In this document: piece by piece, positions 49,101 through 61,100 of the stretch
Layout of the letters: every line of letters starts with the position of its first letter
How positions within the stretch are numbered: the stretch's first letter is position 1
Assembly (NCBI GenBank): GCA_025084515.1
Contig: JAJAGP010000433.1
Location: forward strand, 322,496 to 386,495
DNA length: 64,000 bases
Direction: 5' to 3'
Source: Ancistrus triradiatus
Taxonomy: Eukaryota; Chordata; Actinopteri; Siluriformes; Loricariidae
Translations under genes and position numbers: made by a program
Notes under the pieces: generated by a model
The model's input: only the letters and a program-made list of their open reading frames with translations
Databases searched by the model: none
What the model was told of the DNA's origin: nothing

Positions 49101-52100
49101 TCTCACTTTAAAGCATGACTTTGGGTGTATTTATCTCCATTTATTGTTAGATTTTAAGATAAACTATTTTTAAGAAAACTATTTGTTTATCACTCTTTCG
49201 CGAGGTAAAACAGTTCCATTCTATCATTACTCAGAGGATAAGGCCTTCAGTCATTAAAGTCGAGGAACAGAATTATCAATAACTGTTTGCTATACAAACA
49301 ATAAACACAAAGATATCAATTGGTAAGGTTATTACATTTATTAAAAATAAAGTTTATTTACATTGAGCAAATAAAATGGTTATGGTTATAAGGCAGGCTG
49401 CTACAAAGATCCACTATTCTACCGACTGAAGCAAATCGGAGTGAGATCCCGGTGTTATAACCAAAGTCTAGGATCCCGATAGATGAGCGATTATAAATTG
49501 TATGATGAAGCTCTTAATGTTAATCTTATCAGTCAGAAATGTAGCGGCAGACTAATAGAGCATCAGCAGCTTCGCTGGGTTAAGAGCTGGACTTAACATA
49601 TAACATAGCAATACCAGTCATATGAACCTCCGGACATGTGTTTAATGAAAGACGCCAAGTTTAACTCCAGCAAACAACTTCTTTGTGAGTGATGAAACTG
49701 GTTCAGTTCATTTTTGTTGATGGGACTAAAGCTGCTCGCCAGTGTAGTTGCTCTTCCGTCGAGCTGTGACTCCATTAAGAGTCCAGGATGTTTGATTTAA
49801 AGGACTGACTTCCAGAGCTTCCAAATCCTAAAGGTGATAAACCTTTGGCTCAGGTTGGTCATTAATAGCTTCATGTTCCAAATTTAAAATTGGAGTACAT
49901 TTAAATAGATTTTATAAACTAATTATAGGTTTCATTTCGGCAGTTTTTTACTCATTATAACTTGGATGATTTTTAGGGCAGCCATCGTTGCTAGGTTACG
50001 TGTGTATGCCGCAGAGTGATACTTATAGAGCGTCGGTCACAGGAAAATCGTCTCTCAGCCAATCAGATTGCGGGATCGGAACTAACTGTGGTATAATAAT
50101 AAATGTTATATTTAAAATGTTATTTACAATTAACAATGAAACATGTAAAATATTTAAAAACTCTTTGTAGAATTTAAATTCCAAAACCTCAATTATTTTT
50201 TCTATAAATATTTAATACACATGGCTTTCTGAAGTCACATTAAATAAGAATCTGAAGCAGCTGAGCCAGAACTTCAAAATAACAATATTTATATATGACC
50301 AAACGTATCTGTATTTGTGGTCAGGCACTTGCACCACCTGACATGTTTGGACTTTAAAGCAAACAGTTGAGGCTTTAATCTTGTAGAAACACGGTGGTTA
50401 AATGCCAGAAGTAATTATCACAGCCTTAAGTACTAGACACGCCTCCCATAATTGAGAGGAAAGTCATTTCTCAGGGTGCTCTTAGGAATGTTGGTTCCCC
50501 CTAGACTCATTTTAATTCGAAAAGCAAAGAAAATGTAAGAAATGCAAATATTTAAATTGCCTAGAGGGTTAACATGGTATACTAACACCTGTGGCATCTG
50601 AACCAGAGCCATGATTGATAGATAAATCCACACTAAAGAAATAACATAATATTTTTAAACAAAATTTAAAAAGCATTACTTTATAATACCATTATAACTC
50701 TTTCCTTGATGTGGATTATTTTTTTTGTATGAATGTTTTTTTTTCTGTACATTTACCAGTTTAAACTGGAAACTGCACACCTGTAATGTTACGACGTGAT
50801 ATACATAATCTTATATACCAGCATACTTCACAGACAAATGCCAGAATTTTTATTCTGGTTTCTGTTTTAGTTCTAATGATCTGACATTGCTGAAACTCAC
50901 CATCGCCACAAAACCAACAAAAGCTAACCTGTGAGTCCTGTAGCATAGGATGGTTTGCCCATACTGCTTCCTTTAATGGCCTGCACTGTTATCTGGTACT
51001 CCGTTCCTGGATTAAGGCCTGTAAAAACCATTACAGTTCACTTTCAAACAAAACATTCCTTCTGATGTTTTCATACACTGGGTGTCCTGTGTAGCCAAGA
51101 AATACCTTTATTCCACTGAAAGTGGTTAACTGTTCATGAAAGGCTGGTAAAATTAAATCATACAGTTAGAGTGGCGGTTAATATAAAATGATCAGATGTA
51201 CTTATGTAGCAACTATTAACAGTTAGCAACTATTTGAATGGATCTATTCCCTCGCTTCATTGAAAGAAGAAAAAAAAATTGTTTGATTTAAAAAATTACA
51301 TTTGAACAATGTGTGATTGTCATATAATTATTCAGAACTATGTATATACTGCATAGGATACACACTACACTCAGTAACAATACAAGCTAACAGAATTGTA
51401 AAACAATAAGGTTTGAATATCATGGGGAAACTGTTGGAAGCATATTCACATTGTGAATTTGCAAGAGTTGATTGCAAACAGATGTGTATTAGTGGACAAA
51501 AAAAGCGGATCAGTGAAAGACAAAGCGATCACTGGGAGAAAAAGAATAAATACTGGAAGAGAGAAAACTGTGGTGGCACAATGGTTAAGACAGTGGATAA
51601 GTGGTTAAGATACTGGGTTATTGTATTGAATGTTGAAGTCCTATCACGCTGCATTGAGAACAAACGCTAGCAACTTGAAGGTAAGGAGGTTTTATTAGAC
51701 ACACAAGAATACAGGGAAGCGGACAGGACGAGCAAGGAGCATGGAGGAGAGGTAGGGAACCAAGTGAATCGGCGAGAACAGGTAAGTGAGGGACGCTTAA
51801 ATAGAGCAGTAATGCAGGAGTCAAACGGAACAGGTGGAGGTAATTAGTAATCGGGGGATGTGGATCGTACCAGATTGCGGGTGTGTCGATCCGGGCTGCT
51901 GGTGGGCGTGACAGTACTCCCCGAAGGCCGCGTGCAGGAGGGAGCGCGACGAGCAGTAGCGGCGGTGGACCCCGAGGAGGATTTGCGCGGCTGTGCTCCT
52001 CCGGACCATAACCCTCCCAGTCGACCAAGTACTGTAGCCGTGCACCCCGCCGATGGGAGTCCAGGAGGCAGCGGACGATGTAGGCGGCATTCCCGTCCAG

Positions 52101-55100
52101 CTCCGCAGGTGGTGGCTGGTCAGACGGAGAGGAGGCATCCAGAGGACCAGGCACCCAGGGCTTGAGGAGAGATACATGGAAGGCTGGACAGATACGAAGA
52201 TGTAAGGACAGGTCGAGCTTGTACGTGACATCGTTGATTCGTTTAACGATCTTGAAAGGTCCCAGGAAGCGTGGAGAGAACTGAGAACCACCCTGCGTGC
52301 GCCGGAGATCCCGTGAGGACAGTCAAACTCTATCTCCCAGTTGGTAAGTCGGACGGCGGTGACGATCCGCGTGCCTTTTGTAGCGGCGGATGGCTTTGTC
52401 GATTCGCTGATGCACCTGACACCAAATCTCCTCGCTGCAACGAAACCAATTGTCAACGGCAGGCGCATCAGCTGGCGTGGCATCCCAAGGGACGAACGGC
52501 AGTTGGAATCCCAGGACGCACTGGTATGGTGTGAGACCCGTAGTGGAGTGACGGAGCGAGTTTTGCGCGATCTCGGCCCAGGGAAGAAACAGGCTCCAGT
52601 CCAGCGGGTTGTGTAAACAATAACACCGAAGGAACTTATTCAACTCCTGGTTGGAGCGTTCGCACTGGCCGTTTGATTCCGGGTGGTAGCCAGAAGAGAG
52701 GCTCACCGTAGCCCCCAGCTTGTCAAAAAAGGCGCGCCAGACCGCGGAGGTGAACTGGGGGCCCCGATCCGAGACGATGTCCTCGGGGATGCCGAAAAGG
52801 CGGAACACCTGCCCGAAGAGTACCTCCGCCGTCTGCAGAGCGGAAGGGAGTTTGACCAAGGGGATGGAAAGAAAAGCACGCGAGAAGCGATCAATCACTG
52901 AGAGAATGGCGGTGTACCCCTGAGATGGAGGGAGGTCAGTGATAAAATCGATTGCGATGTGGGACCAGGGCCGTTGCGGTATAGGCAAGGGATGGAGCTA
53001 TACGGAGGGGAGAGTACGGGGAATCTTGCACTGAGCACAGATACTGCAGGAAGCAACAAAGTGATGAACATCCTTGCGCATGTTACGCCACCAATAGCGA
53101 GCGGCGAGCAGTTGATAAGTGCGGGTTTCCCCGGGGTGTCCAGAGCGGAGGGAGACGTGCGCCCAGGTGACGAGACGGTCCCAGAACACAGCCGGAACGA
53201 ACTTCTTGCCCGCTGGGCAACCTGGGGGAACACGCGTTCGTGCGAGGCTGTCATCCAGTTCACGCTCGAGATCCCACTGGACAGCTCCAACGATACAGGA
53301 CTCCGGGATGACTGAGGCAGGAGGTTCTGGAGAGATAGGGTCTGAATCGTGGCTACGAGAAAGGGCGTCCGCCTTGGTGTTCTTCGAGCCGGGCCGGTAC
53401 GATATGGTAAAAGAGAAGCGGGTGAAAAACAGGGACCAACGTGCTTGACAAGCATTGAGTCATTTAGCGGAGCGTAGATATTCGAGGTTCTTGTGGACAG
53501 TGAGGACGGTGAAAGGGTGATTGGAACCTTCCAGCCAATGTCTCCATTGCTCCAGGGCTAACTTGATGGCCAGCAGTTCGCGATCCCCAATGTCATAGTT
53601 GCGTTCAGCAGGAGAGAGCTTGTGAGAATAGAAGGCGATGGGGTGCAATTTGGGAGGATCGCCCAAGCGTTGAGAAAGGACCACACCCACTCCTACAGAA
53701 GACGCATCCACCTCCAGAATAAAGGAACGGTCTGGATCGGGGTGGTGAAGCGCTGGTGAAGGCAGCTTTGAGGGCGGTGAAGGACTCTTCTGCTTCCGAA
53801 GGCCAACGAAGGAAACGTGGATTGCCTCGCAGAAGCGTGGTCAAGGGTGCCACCACCCAACTGAAGTTCCGAATGAATCGGCGGTAAAAATTTGCGAAGC
53901 CCAGGAATCGTTGAAGATCCTTAATAGATTTGGGCATGGGCCAGGAGAGGACAGCCGAGATTTTGAATTAATCCATGGCCACACCGGACGGAGAGATTAC
54001 GTAGCCGAGGTAGTGGACAAATTGGGTATGGAACTCACATTTCTCTGCTTTAACGCGGAGGTGATGCGAACGTAGCCTTTTGAGAACCAGTCGTACTTGA
54101 GCGATGTGAGTGGTCAGGTTTGGCGAGTAGATCAGAATATCGTCTAGGTACACCAACAGGAAGCGGCCCAGCATGTCACGAAAGATGTTGTTAATGAATG
54201 CCTGGAAAACCGATGGAGCGTTGGCCAGGCCAAAGGGCATCACCAGATACTCATAGTGTCCCAAAGATGTACTGAAGGCCGTTTTCCATTCATCGCCCTC
54301 CCTCACACGGACCAGATTATAAGCGTTCCGAAGGTCCAACTTGGTATACCAATGAGCGGACCTGAGGTGTTCCAAGGCCGAGGGCACGAGCGGGAGTGGA
54401 TAGGCGTACCTCTTCGTGATGCGGTTAAGGTCACGGTAGTCGATGCATGGCCGTAATCCTGAATCTCGTTTGGGTACGAAGAAAAAACCCACCGAGACAG
54501 GCGAGGTGGACGGGCGTATGAATCCAAGGTCCAGATACTCTGTGACGTAATCGTTCATGGCCTTCTCCTCAGCAGGCGAAAGAGGATACAGGCGGGCCTT
54601 GGGAAGCGGAGAATCAGGCAACAGGTCGATGGCGCAGTCGTAGGAACGGTGAGGCTGAAGAAGAGCCGGTGACCCTTCTCCGAAGACCAACGACAGGTCC
54701 TGGTATTGGCTGGGCACATTGAGAGGAAGAGCGGAAGAGACGGAGACCGGGAGAGAATTAATCTGGAGGGCAGGATGACGTAGACAATGTTTCTGACACC
54801 ATGGTGACCAACGGATTAGTTCCCGGGCGGACCAGGAAATGAGGGGATCATGACGATGAAACCAAGGAAGTCCCAGTATGACGGGATAAGCCAGAGAGGC
54901 TACAGGGAAAAAGGTGATTGTCTCCTCATGCATAGCACTGGTGATGAGGTGTAGAGGAGCGGTAACACGAGTAATGAGGCCGGAGCCAAGTGGTTGCCCG
55001 TCAGCAGCAGTGACTCACCGGCCAGCGGGAAGAAGGGTGCAGGGAATCTTCCACTCGTTGACCAGATGATCGACGATGAAGTTTCCCTGAGCGCCGGAGT

Positions 55101-58100
55101 CGATCATGGCTGTGAGAGGAACCTCAGCGTGAGAGATTTGTAACAACACAGGTAATGTGAAGAAGGGTAGAGGAGAGGACAGACTCACTCGGGGTGTGCG
55201 TGCCAAATTTCTGGTATGGCCGCCAGCAGAGGGAGCAAGGTCACAATCTGGACGTCGGTGACGCTCAGAACAGCAGTAACAACACAAGCCCATTTGAAAG
55301 CAACACTGGTGCTCTTCGGAAGAGAGACAGGCCCCTGTGAGTTCCATGGCCTCGGGGGGAGGTGACGGATCCCGGCCAGTGGGAGCAGGCGTAGTACGTG
55401 AAGCTGTGCGTGGTCGAGTTGTGAGCAATTGATCCAGGCGAATCGTGAGGGTGATGAGTTCCTCTAGAGAGAGGTCAATATCGCGTCCGGCCAGCTCCCT
55501 CCTGAGATCAGGACGCAAACCCTGAAGGAAGGCTGAAAGAAGCGCCGAGGTGTTCCAGCCACTCTGGGCTGCCAGTGTGTGGAACTCAAGCGCGTACTCG
55601 GCGGCAGATCGACGACCTTGGCAGATGTGGAACGACAGTGACGGCCCTCGCGAAGGTGCTGGAATACGGAGCAAAAGGCGGCCGCAAAACGAGCATAATC
55701 CCGGACCTCAGGACCCTGTTGGGACCAAATGGCGGTGGCCCAGTCCAAGGCATGATGAGTGAGAAGGGAGATAACCAGGGCGATGTGGGCAGCGTCGGAG
55801 TCAGGGGGTGAGTGACAAAAATAAAGGTCGCACTGCATCAAGAAGCCCTCGCAACGATCCGGGTCTCCTCCATATTTCTCCGGAAGAGCAATCCTGTAGA
55901 TGGAAGGCGGTGGCGAGCTTTGCGGAGGACTGGAGGGAAGCGGAACTGAGGCTGCGTCCGTAGCGGCGGGGGGCAGCGGGAGCTGTGACATCCGCTGGGT
56001 GAGCTCGTTGACAGAGGGAACCAGGGTACGCTGGTTCTCGGTGAGGTATGAGACAGCTTGAACCACCTCCTGAAGCTGAGCACGGAGGTCGGCAAGCTGT
56101 TGTTCGACCGCGGGAGCGAGGGCGTGATCAGAGCCAGTTGCCGCTGTCTCCATGGCAGCCGATTCAACTATCACGCTGCACAGAGAACTAAGAGACAAAC
56201 GCTAGCAACTCGAAGGTAAGGAGGTTTTATTAGACACACAAGAATACAGGGAAGCGGACAGGACGGGCAAGGAGCATGGAGGAGAGGTAGGGAGCCAAGT
56301 GAATCGGCGAGAACAGGTAAGTGAGGGACGCTTAAATAGAGCAGTAATGCAGGAGTCAAACGGAACAGGTGGAGGTAATTAGTAATAGGGGGATGTGGAT
56401 CGTACCAGATTGCGGGTGTGTCGATCCGGGCTGCTGGTGGGCGTGACAAGTCCCAGCACTGTAAACTGTAAATTACTTGGATAGTATGTTGTTATATTGT
56501 CTGACTTCTAAGTCACTCTAGACAAGGGTATCTGATAAATATTGGATATATGACTGTAATGAAATTTGAAAGCATATTGGTCAGAAAGACCAAAACTAAT
56601 TAAAAACAGCTTTATGAAAGGATATCAAAATGGTGTAGATTAGGACCCACACAATACTGATAAACTACCGGCAATCAATGCAGTCTTGGACTTTCTGTGT
56701 ACACACATTAGTATTTATTAATCACTCTAACAAAAAAAGGCACTTGAGAAATTTTTTTTGAATGCCATTTTATACCATAGTGTCATGATTCCAGGACTGA
56801 TGGAGCTACAGTGGTGCTTGAAAGTTTGTAAACCCTTTAGAATTTTCTATATTTCTGCATAAATATGATCTAAAACCTCATCAGATTTTCACACAAGTCC
56901 TAAAAGTAGATAAAAAGAATCCAGTTAAACAAATGAGACAAAAATATTATACTTGGTCATTTATTTATTGAGGAAAATGATCCAATATTACATATTAGTG
57001 AGTGGCAAAAGTATGTGAGCCTTTGCTTTCAGTATCTGGTGTGACCCCCCTGTGCAGCAATAACTGCAACTAAACGTTTCCTGTAACTGTTGATCAGTCC
57101 TGCACACCGGCTTGGGGGATTTTAGTCCATTCCTCCATACAGAACAGCTTCAGCTCTGGGATGTTGGTGGGTTTCCTCACACTTCAGGTCCTTCCACAAC
57201 ATTTCGGTTGGATTAAGGTCAGGACTTTGACTTGGTCATTCCAAAATATGAATTTTATTCTTCTTTAACCATTCTTTGGTAGAACGACTTGTGTGCTTAG
57301 GGTCGTTGTCTTGCTGCATGACCCACCTTCTCTTGAGATTCAGTTCATGGACAGATGTCATGACATTTTCCTTTAGAATTCTCTGATATAATTCAGAATT
57401 CATTGTTCCATCAATGATGGCAAGCCGTCCTGGCCCAGATGCAGCAAACTAGGCCCAAACCACCATGTTTCACAAATGGCATAAGGTTCTTATGCTGGAA
57501 TGCAGTGTTTTCCTTTCTCTAAACATAACACTTTTCTTTGAAACCAAAAAGTTGTATTTTGATCTCATCCGTCCACAAAACATTCTTCCAATAGCCTTCT
57601 GGTTTGTCCACATGATCTTTAGCAAACTGCAGACGAGCAGCAATGTTCTTTTTGGAGAGCAGTGGATTTCTCCTTGTAACCCTACCATGCACACCATTGT
57701 TGTTCAGTGTTCTTCTGATGGTGGACTTGTGAACAATAAACTTAGCCAATGTGAGAGAGGCCTTCAGTTGCTTAGAAGTTACCCTGGCGTCCTTTGTGAC
57801 CTTGCCAACTACACTCATTGCTCTTGTAGTGATCTTTGTTGGTCGACCACTCTTGGTAACAATGGTCTTGAATTTCCTCCATTTGTACACAATCTGTCAG
57901 ACTGTGGATTGGTGGAGTCCAAACTTTTGATGATTAGCATCAACACCTTTTTTTCTGAAGTCCTCAGAAATCTCCTTTGTTCATGTGATAATACCCTTCC
58001 ACAAACATGTGTTTGTTTCTTTAAATAAAACAGGGTGCCCACTCACACCTGATTGTCATCCCATTGATTGAAAACACCTGACTCTAATTTCACCTTCAAA

Positions 58101-61100
58101 TTAACTGCTAATCCTAGAGGTTCACATACTTTTGCCACTCACTAATATGTAATATTCAATCATTTTCCTCAATAAATAAATGACCAAGTATAATATTTTT
58201 GTCTCATTTGTTTAACTGGGTTCTCTTTATCTACTTTTAGAACTTGTGTGGAAATCTGATGATGTTTTAGGTCATATTTATGCAGAAATTTAGAAAATTC
58301 TAAAGGGTTCACACACTTTCAAGCACCACTGTATTTTGTGGTGTTTGGTCTGCAAGTGTTCTTTTGGGAGGCTTTTCCTTAACCTACCTATGATAGTGTG
58401 TATAGTCCTTGCCTCCTGGCTCATAACAACATTTTCCTGATCCTCTTGTCCATCAGGGCTGGCATGGTGTAGTCTGAAGAAGTCCACCTCCATTTCTGGA
58501 TTTTTCCAGTCCACCTGAATAGAGTCCTCTGTCTGACCAATCACCCGAATGCCTTCGACACCAGATAAATCTGCACCATGAAGAAGGCTTGTCAGTGTTT
58601 CAAAGGCGTAATGATTCATAATTTGATATACTCAAACCATTAAAGTGACACTAATAAAATCTCAAGAAAATTTAGGAGCCCATTTCTCAGTGTTTTACAG
58701 GAAGCTGGCCACATTAAAGCTTCAAAGGCTCAGTACTTTATACCGACCACATATGTTTGTTTTGCTTTCAACTGGGAAGAAGACATACAAAACATGTACT
58801 TTATATTTTACATTAGATATGTTTTATATCTGCACATTCTACTGTTGAAGTACTCGAATCTCAGGACCATAAATGAGCAGTCACGGTCTCGCTCTTGCCT
58901 CGGTATCGACTTCATTTGGACTCGGTTTTGTCTCGGTCTCAGGGTAAGGTGAACAGCCGAGTACAGTGTATCTGTCTGAGAAAATGTTAATTTTAAACAA
59001 AAATGTTTCTACCATTATTGAATATCAACAGTCCATTCAAACAGAATAAATCAGTCCTAAATAAAATCTGCACTGATTAGCTAACAGGGAAAAACCTTAC
59101 TGCTCTTCTCATTCAGTATCCAATCAATTAACACATTTATTTTGAATAGTCTGACGTTAAGTTTGCAAGTGTTCATTTTCACCTGCTTGGGCAAAAGTCT
59201 TTGTCTTGACTCGGCCTCGACTCTTTCGGTCTTGACTACAACTCTACTACAGTGGGGCAAAAAAGTATTTAGTCAGCCACTGATTGTGCAAGTTCTCCTA
59301 CTTAGAAAAATGAGAGAGGTCTGTAATTTACATCATAGGTACACTTCAACTATGAGAGACAAAATGAGAAAAAAAATCCAGGAAATCACGTTGTAGGATT
59401 TTTAAAGAATTTAATTGTAAATTATGGTGGAACTCAATACTTTGTAACATAACCTTTGTTGGCAATGACAGAACTCAAACATTTCCTGTAAGTCTTTACC
59501 AGGTTTGCACAAACTGTAGCTGGTATTTTAGTCCATTCCTCCATGCAGATCTCCTCTAGAGCAGTGATGTTTTGGGGCAACACGGACTTTCATCTCCCTC
59601 CACAGATTTTCTATGGGGCTGAGGTCAGGAGACTTGCTAGGCCACTCCAGGACCTTGAAGTGCTTTTTATGGAGCCACTCCTTCGTTGCCCGAGCGGTGT
59701 GTTTGGGATCATTGTCATGCTGGAAGACCCAGCCACGTTCCATCTTCAATGCTCTCACTGATGGAAGGAGGTTTTGGCTTAAAATCTCACAATACATGGC
59801 CCCGTTCAATCTTCCCTTAACACGGATCAGTCGTCCTGTCCCCTCTGCAGAAAAACATCCCCAAAGCATGATGTTTCCACCACCATGCTTCACAGTAGGT
59901 ATGTTGTCCTTGGGATGCAACTCAGCATCCTTTTTCCTATAGTTGAGTTTTTACCAAAAAGTTCTATTTTGGTTTCATCTGACAACATGATATTCTCCTA
60001 ATCCTCTTCTGGATCATCCATATACTCTCTGGCAAACTTCAGATGGGCCTGGACATGTACTGGCTTAAGCAGGGAGCACACCTGGCACTGCAGGTTCTGA
60101 GTCCCTCTTGGCGTAGTGTGTTACTGATGGTAGCCTTGTTTTGTTGGTCCCAGCTCTCTGCAGGTCATTCATCAGGTCTCTCCGTGTAGTTCTGGGATTT
60201 TTGCTCACCGTTCTCATGATCATTTTGACCCCACGGGATGAGATCTTGCATGGAGTTCCAGATCAAGGGAGATTATCAATGGTCTTGTATGTCTTACAAT
60301 TGCTCCCACAGTTGACTTATTCACACCAACCTGCTTGCCTATTGTAGATTCACTCTTTCCAGCCTGGTGCAGGTCTGCAATTTTCTTCCTGGTGTCCTTC
60401 AACAGTTCTTTGGTCTTGACCATGGTTGAGTTTGGAGTCTGACTGTTTGAGGCTGCGGACAGGTGTCTTTTATACAGACAACGAGGTCAAACAGGTGCCA
60501 TTAATACAGGTAATGAGTGGAGGACAGAAGAGATTCTTAAAGACAAAGTTACAAGTCTGTGAGAGCCAGAAATCTTGCTTGTTTGTGGGTGACCAAATAC
60601 TTATTTTCCATCATGCTTTCCAATTAAATTCTTTAAAAATCCTACAATGTGATTTCCTGGATTTTTTCTCATTTTGTCTCTCATAAATGAAGTGTACCTA
60701 TGATGAAAATTACAGACCTCTCTTTCTAAGTAGGAGAACTTGCACAATCAGTGACTGACTAAATACTTTTTGCCCCACTGTACATTCTTTAGGAAGTACA
60801 TTATTATTGTATATTGCATGCTCCCTTAATCCAGATCAGGGTCATGGGAGGATAGGGCAGCACAGGGAACAAGGTGGGAAACAGCCATGGACAGGGCACC
60901 AGTCCATTGCAGGGCGCACACACGTGTTTAAAATGTGGGAAGAAACTGGACTACCTGTAGGAAATGCACTTTGGGGAATAGGGGGATGCAAACTCCACAC
61001 AGACAGCAGCCTGGCCTGGAACTTTAACTCAGCTCTCTGTAGCGATGTGGTGACAATGCTAACGACTGTGCCACCCTATCTAATGTTAAGCTACACTGTT

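Larger units (their letters stand above)
51642..56448 (-). mobile_element. Ty3/Gypsy chromovirus-type LTR retrotransposon, complete structure
   Basis: 4807 bp on the minus strand, inside the intron that splits tnn FN3 domain 2. The LTRs (280 bp at 56448-56169, 272 bp at 51913-51642) start TGTCACGC and end GCGTGATA, and differ by about four substitutions plus one small indel region. AGTCC target duplications flank them. A purine tract ('ggggagtac') precedes the 3' LTR. Gene order is gag, protease, reverse transcriptase, RNase H, integrase, chromodomain. Coding is interrupted by five in-frame stops (about 55015, 53968, 53460, 52998, 52323) and two frameshifts (about 55670 and 53740), so it is not autonomous. 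It is less decayed than the family A relics at 6.5, 20.2 and 29.8 kb. Confidence 0.95.

Noticed and set aside
48000..50928. Search for further FN3 exons between domains 2 and 3
   Set aside because: No minus-strand frame with the FN3 Trp/Leu/Tyr pattern and splice sites was found.
51860..53448. Plus-strand ORFs across the Gypsy element
   Set aside because: They are shadows of the pol frame on -, caused by high GC content.
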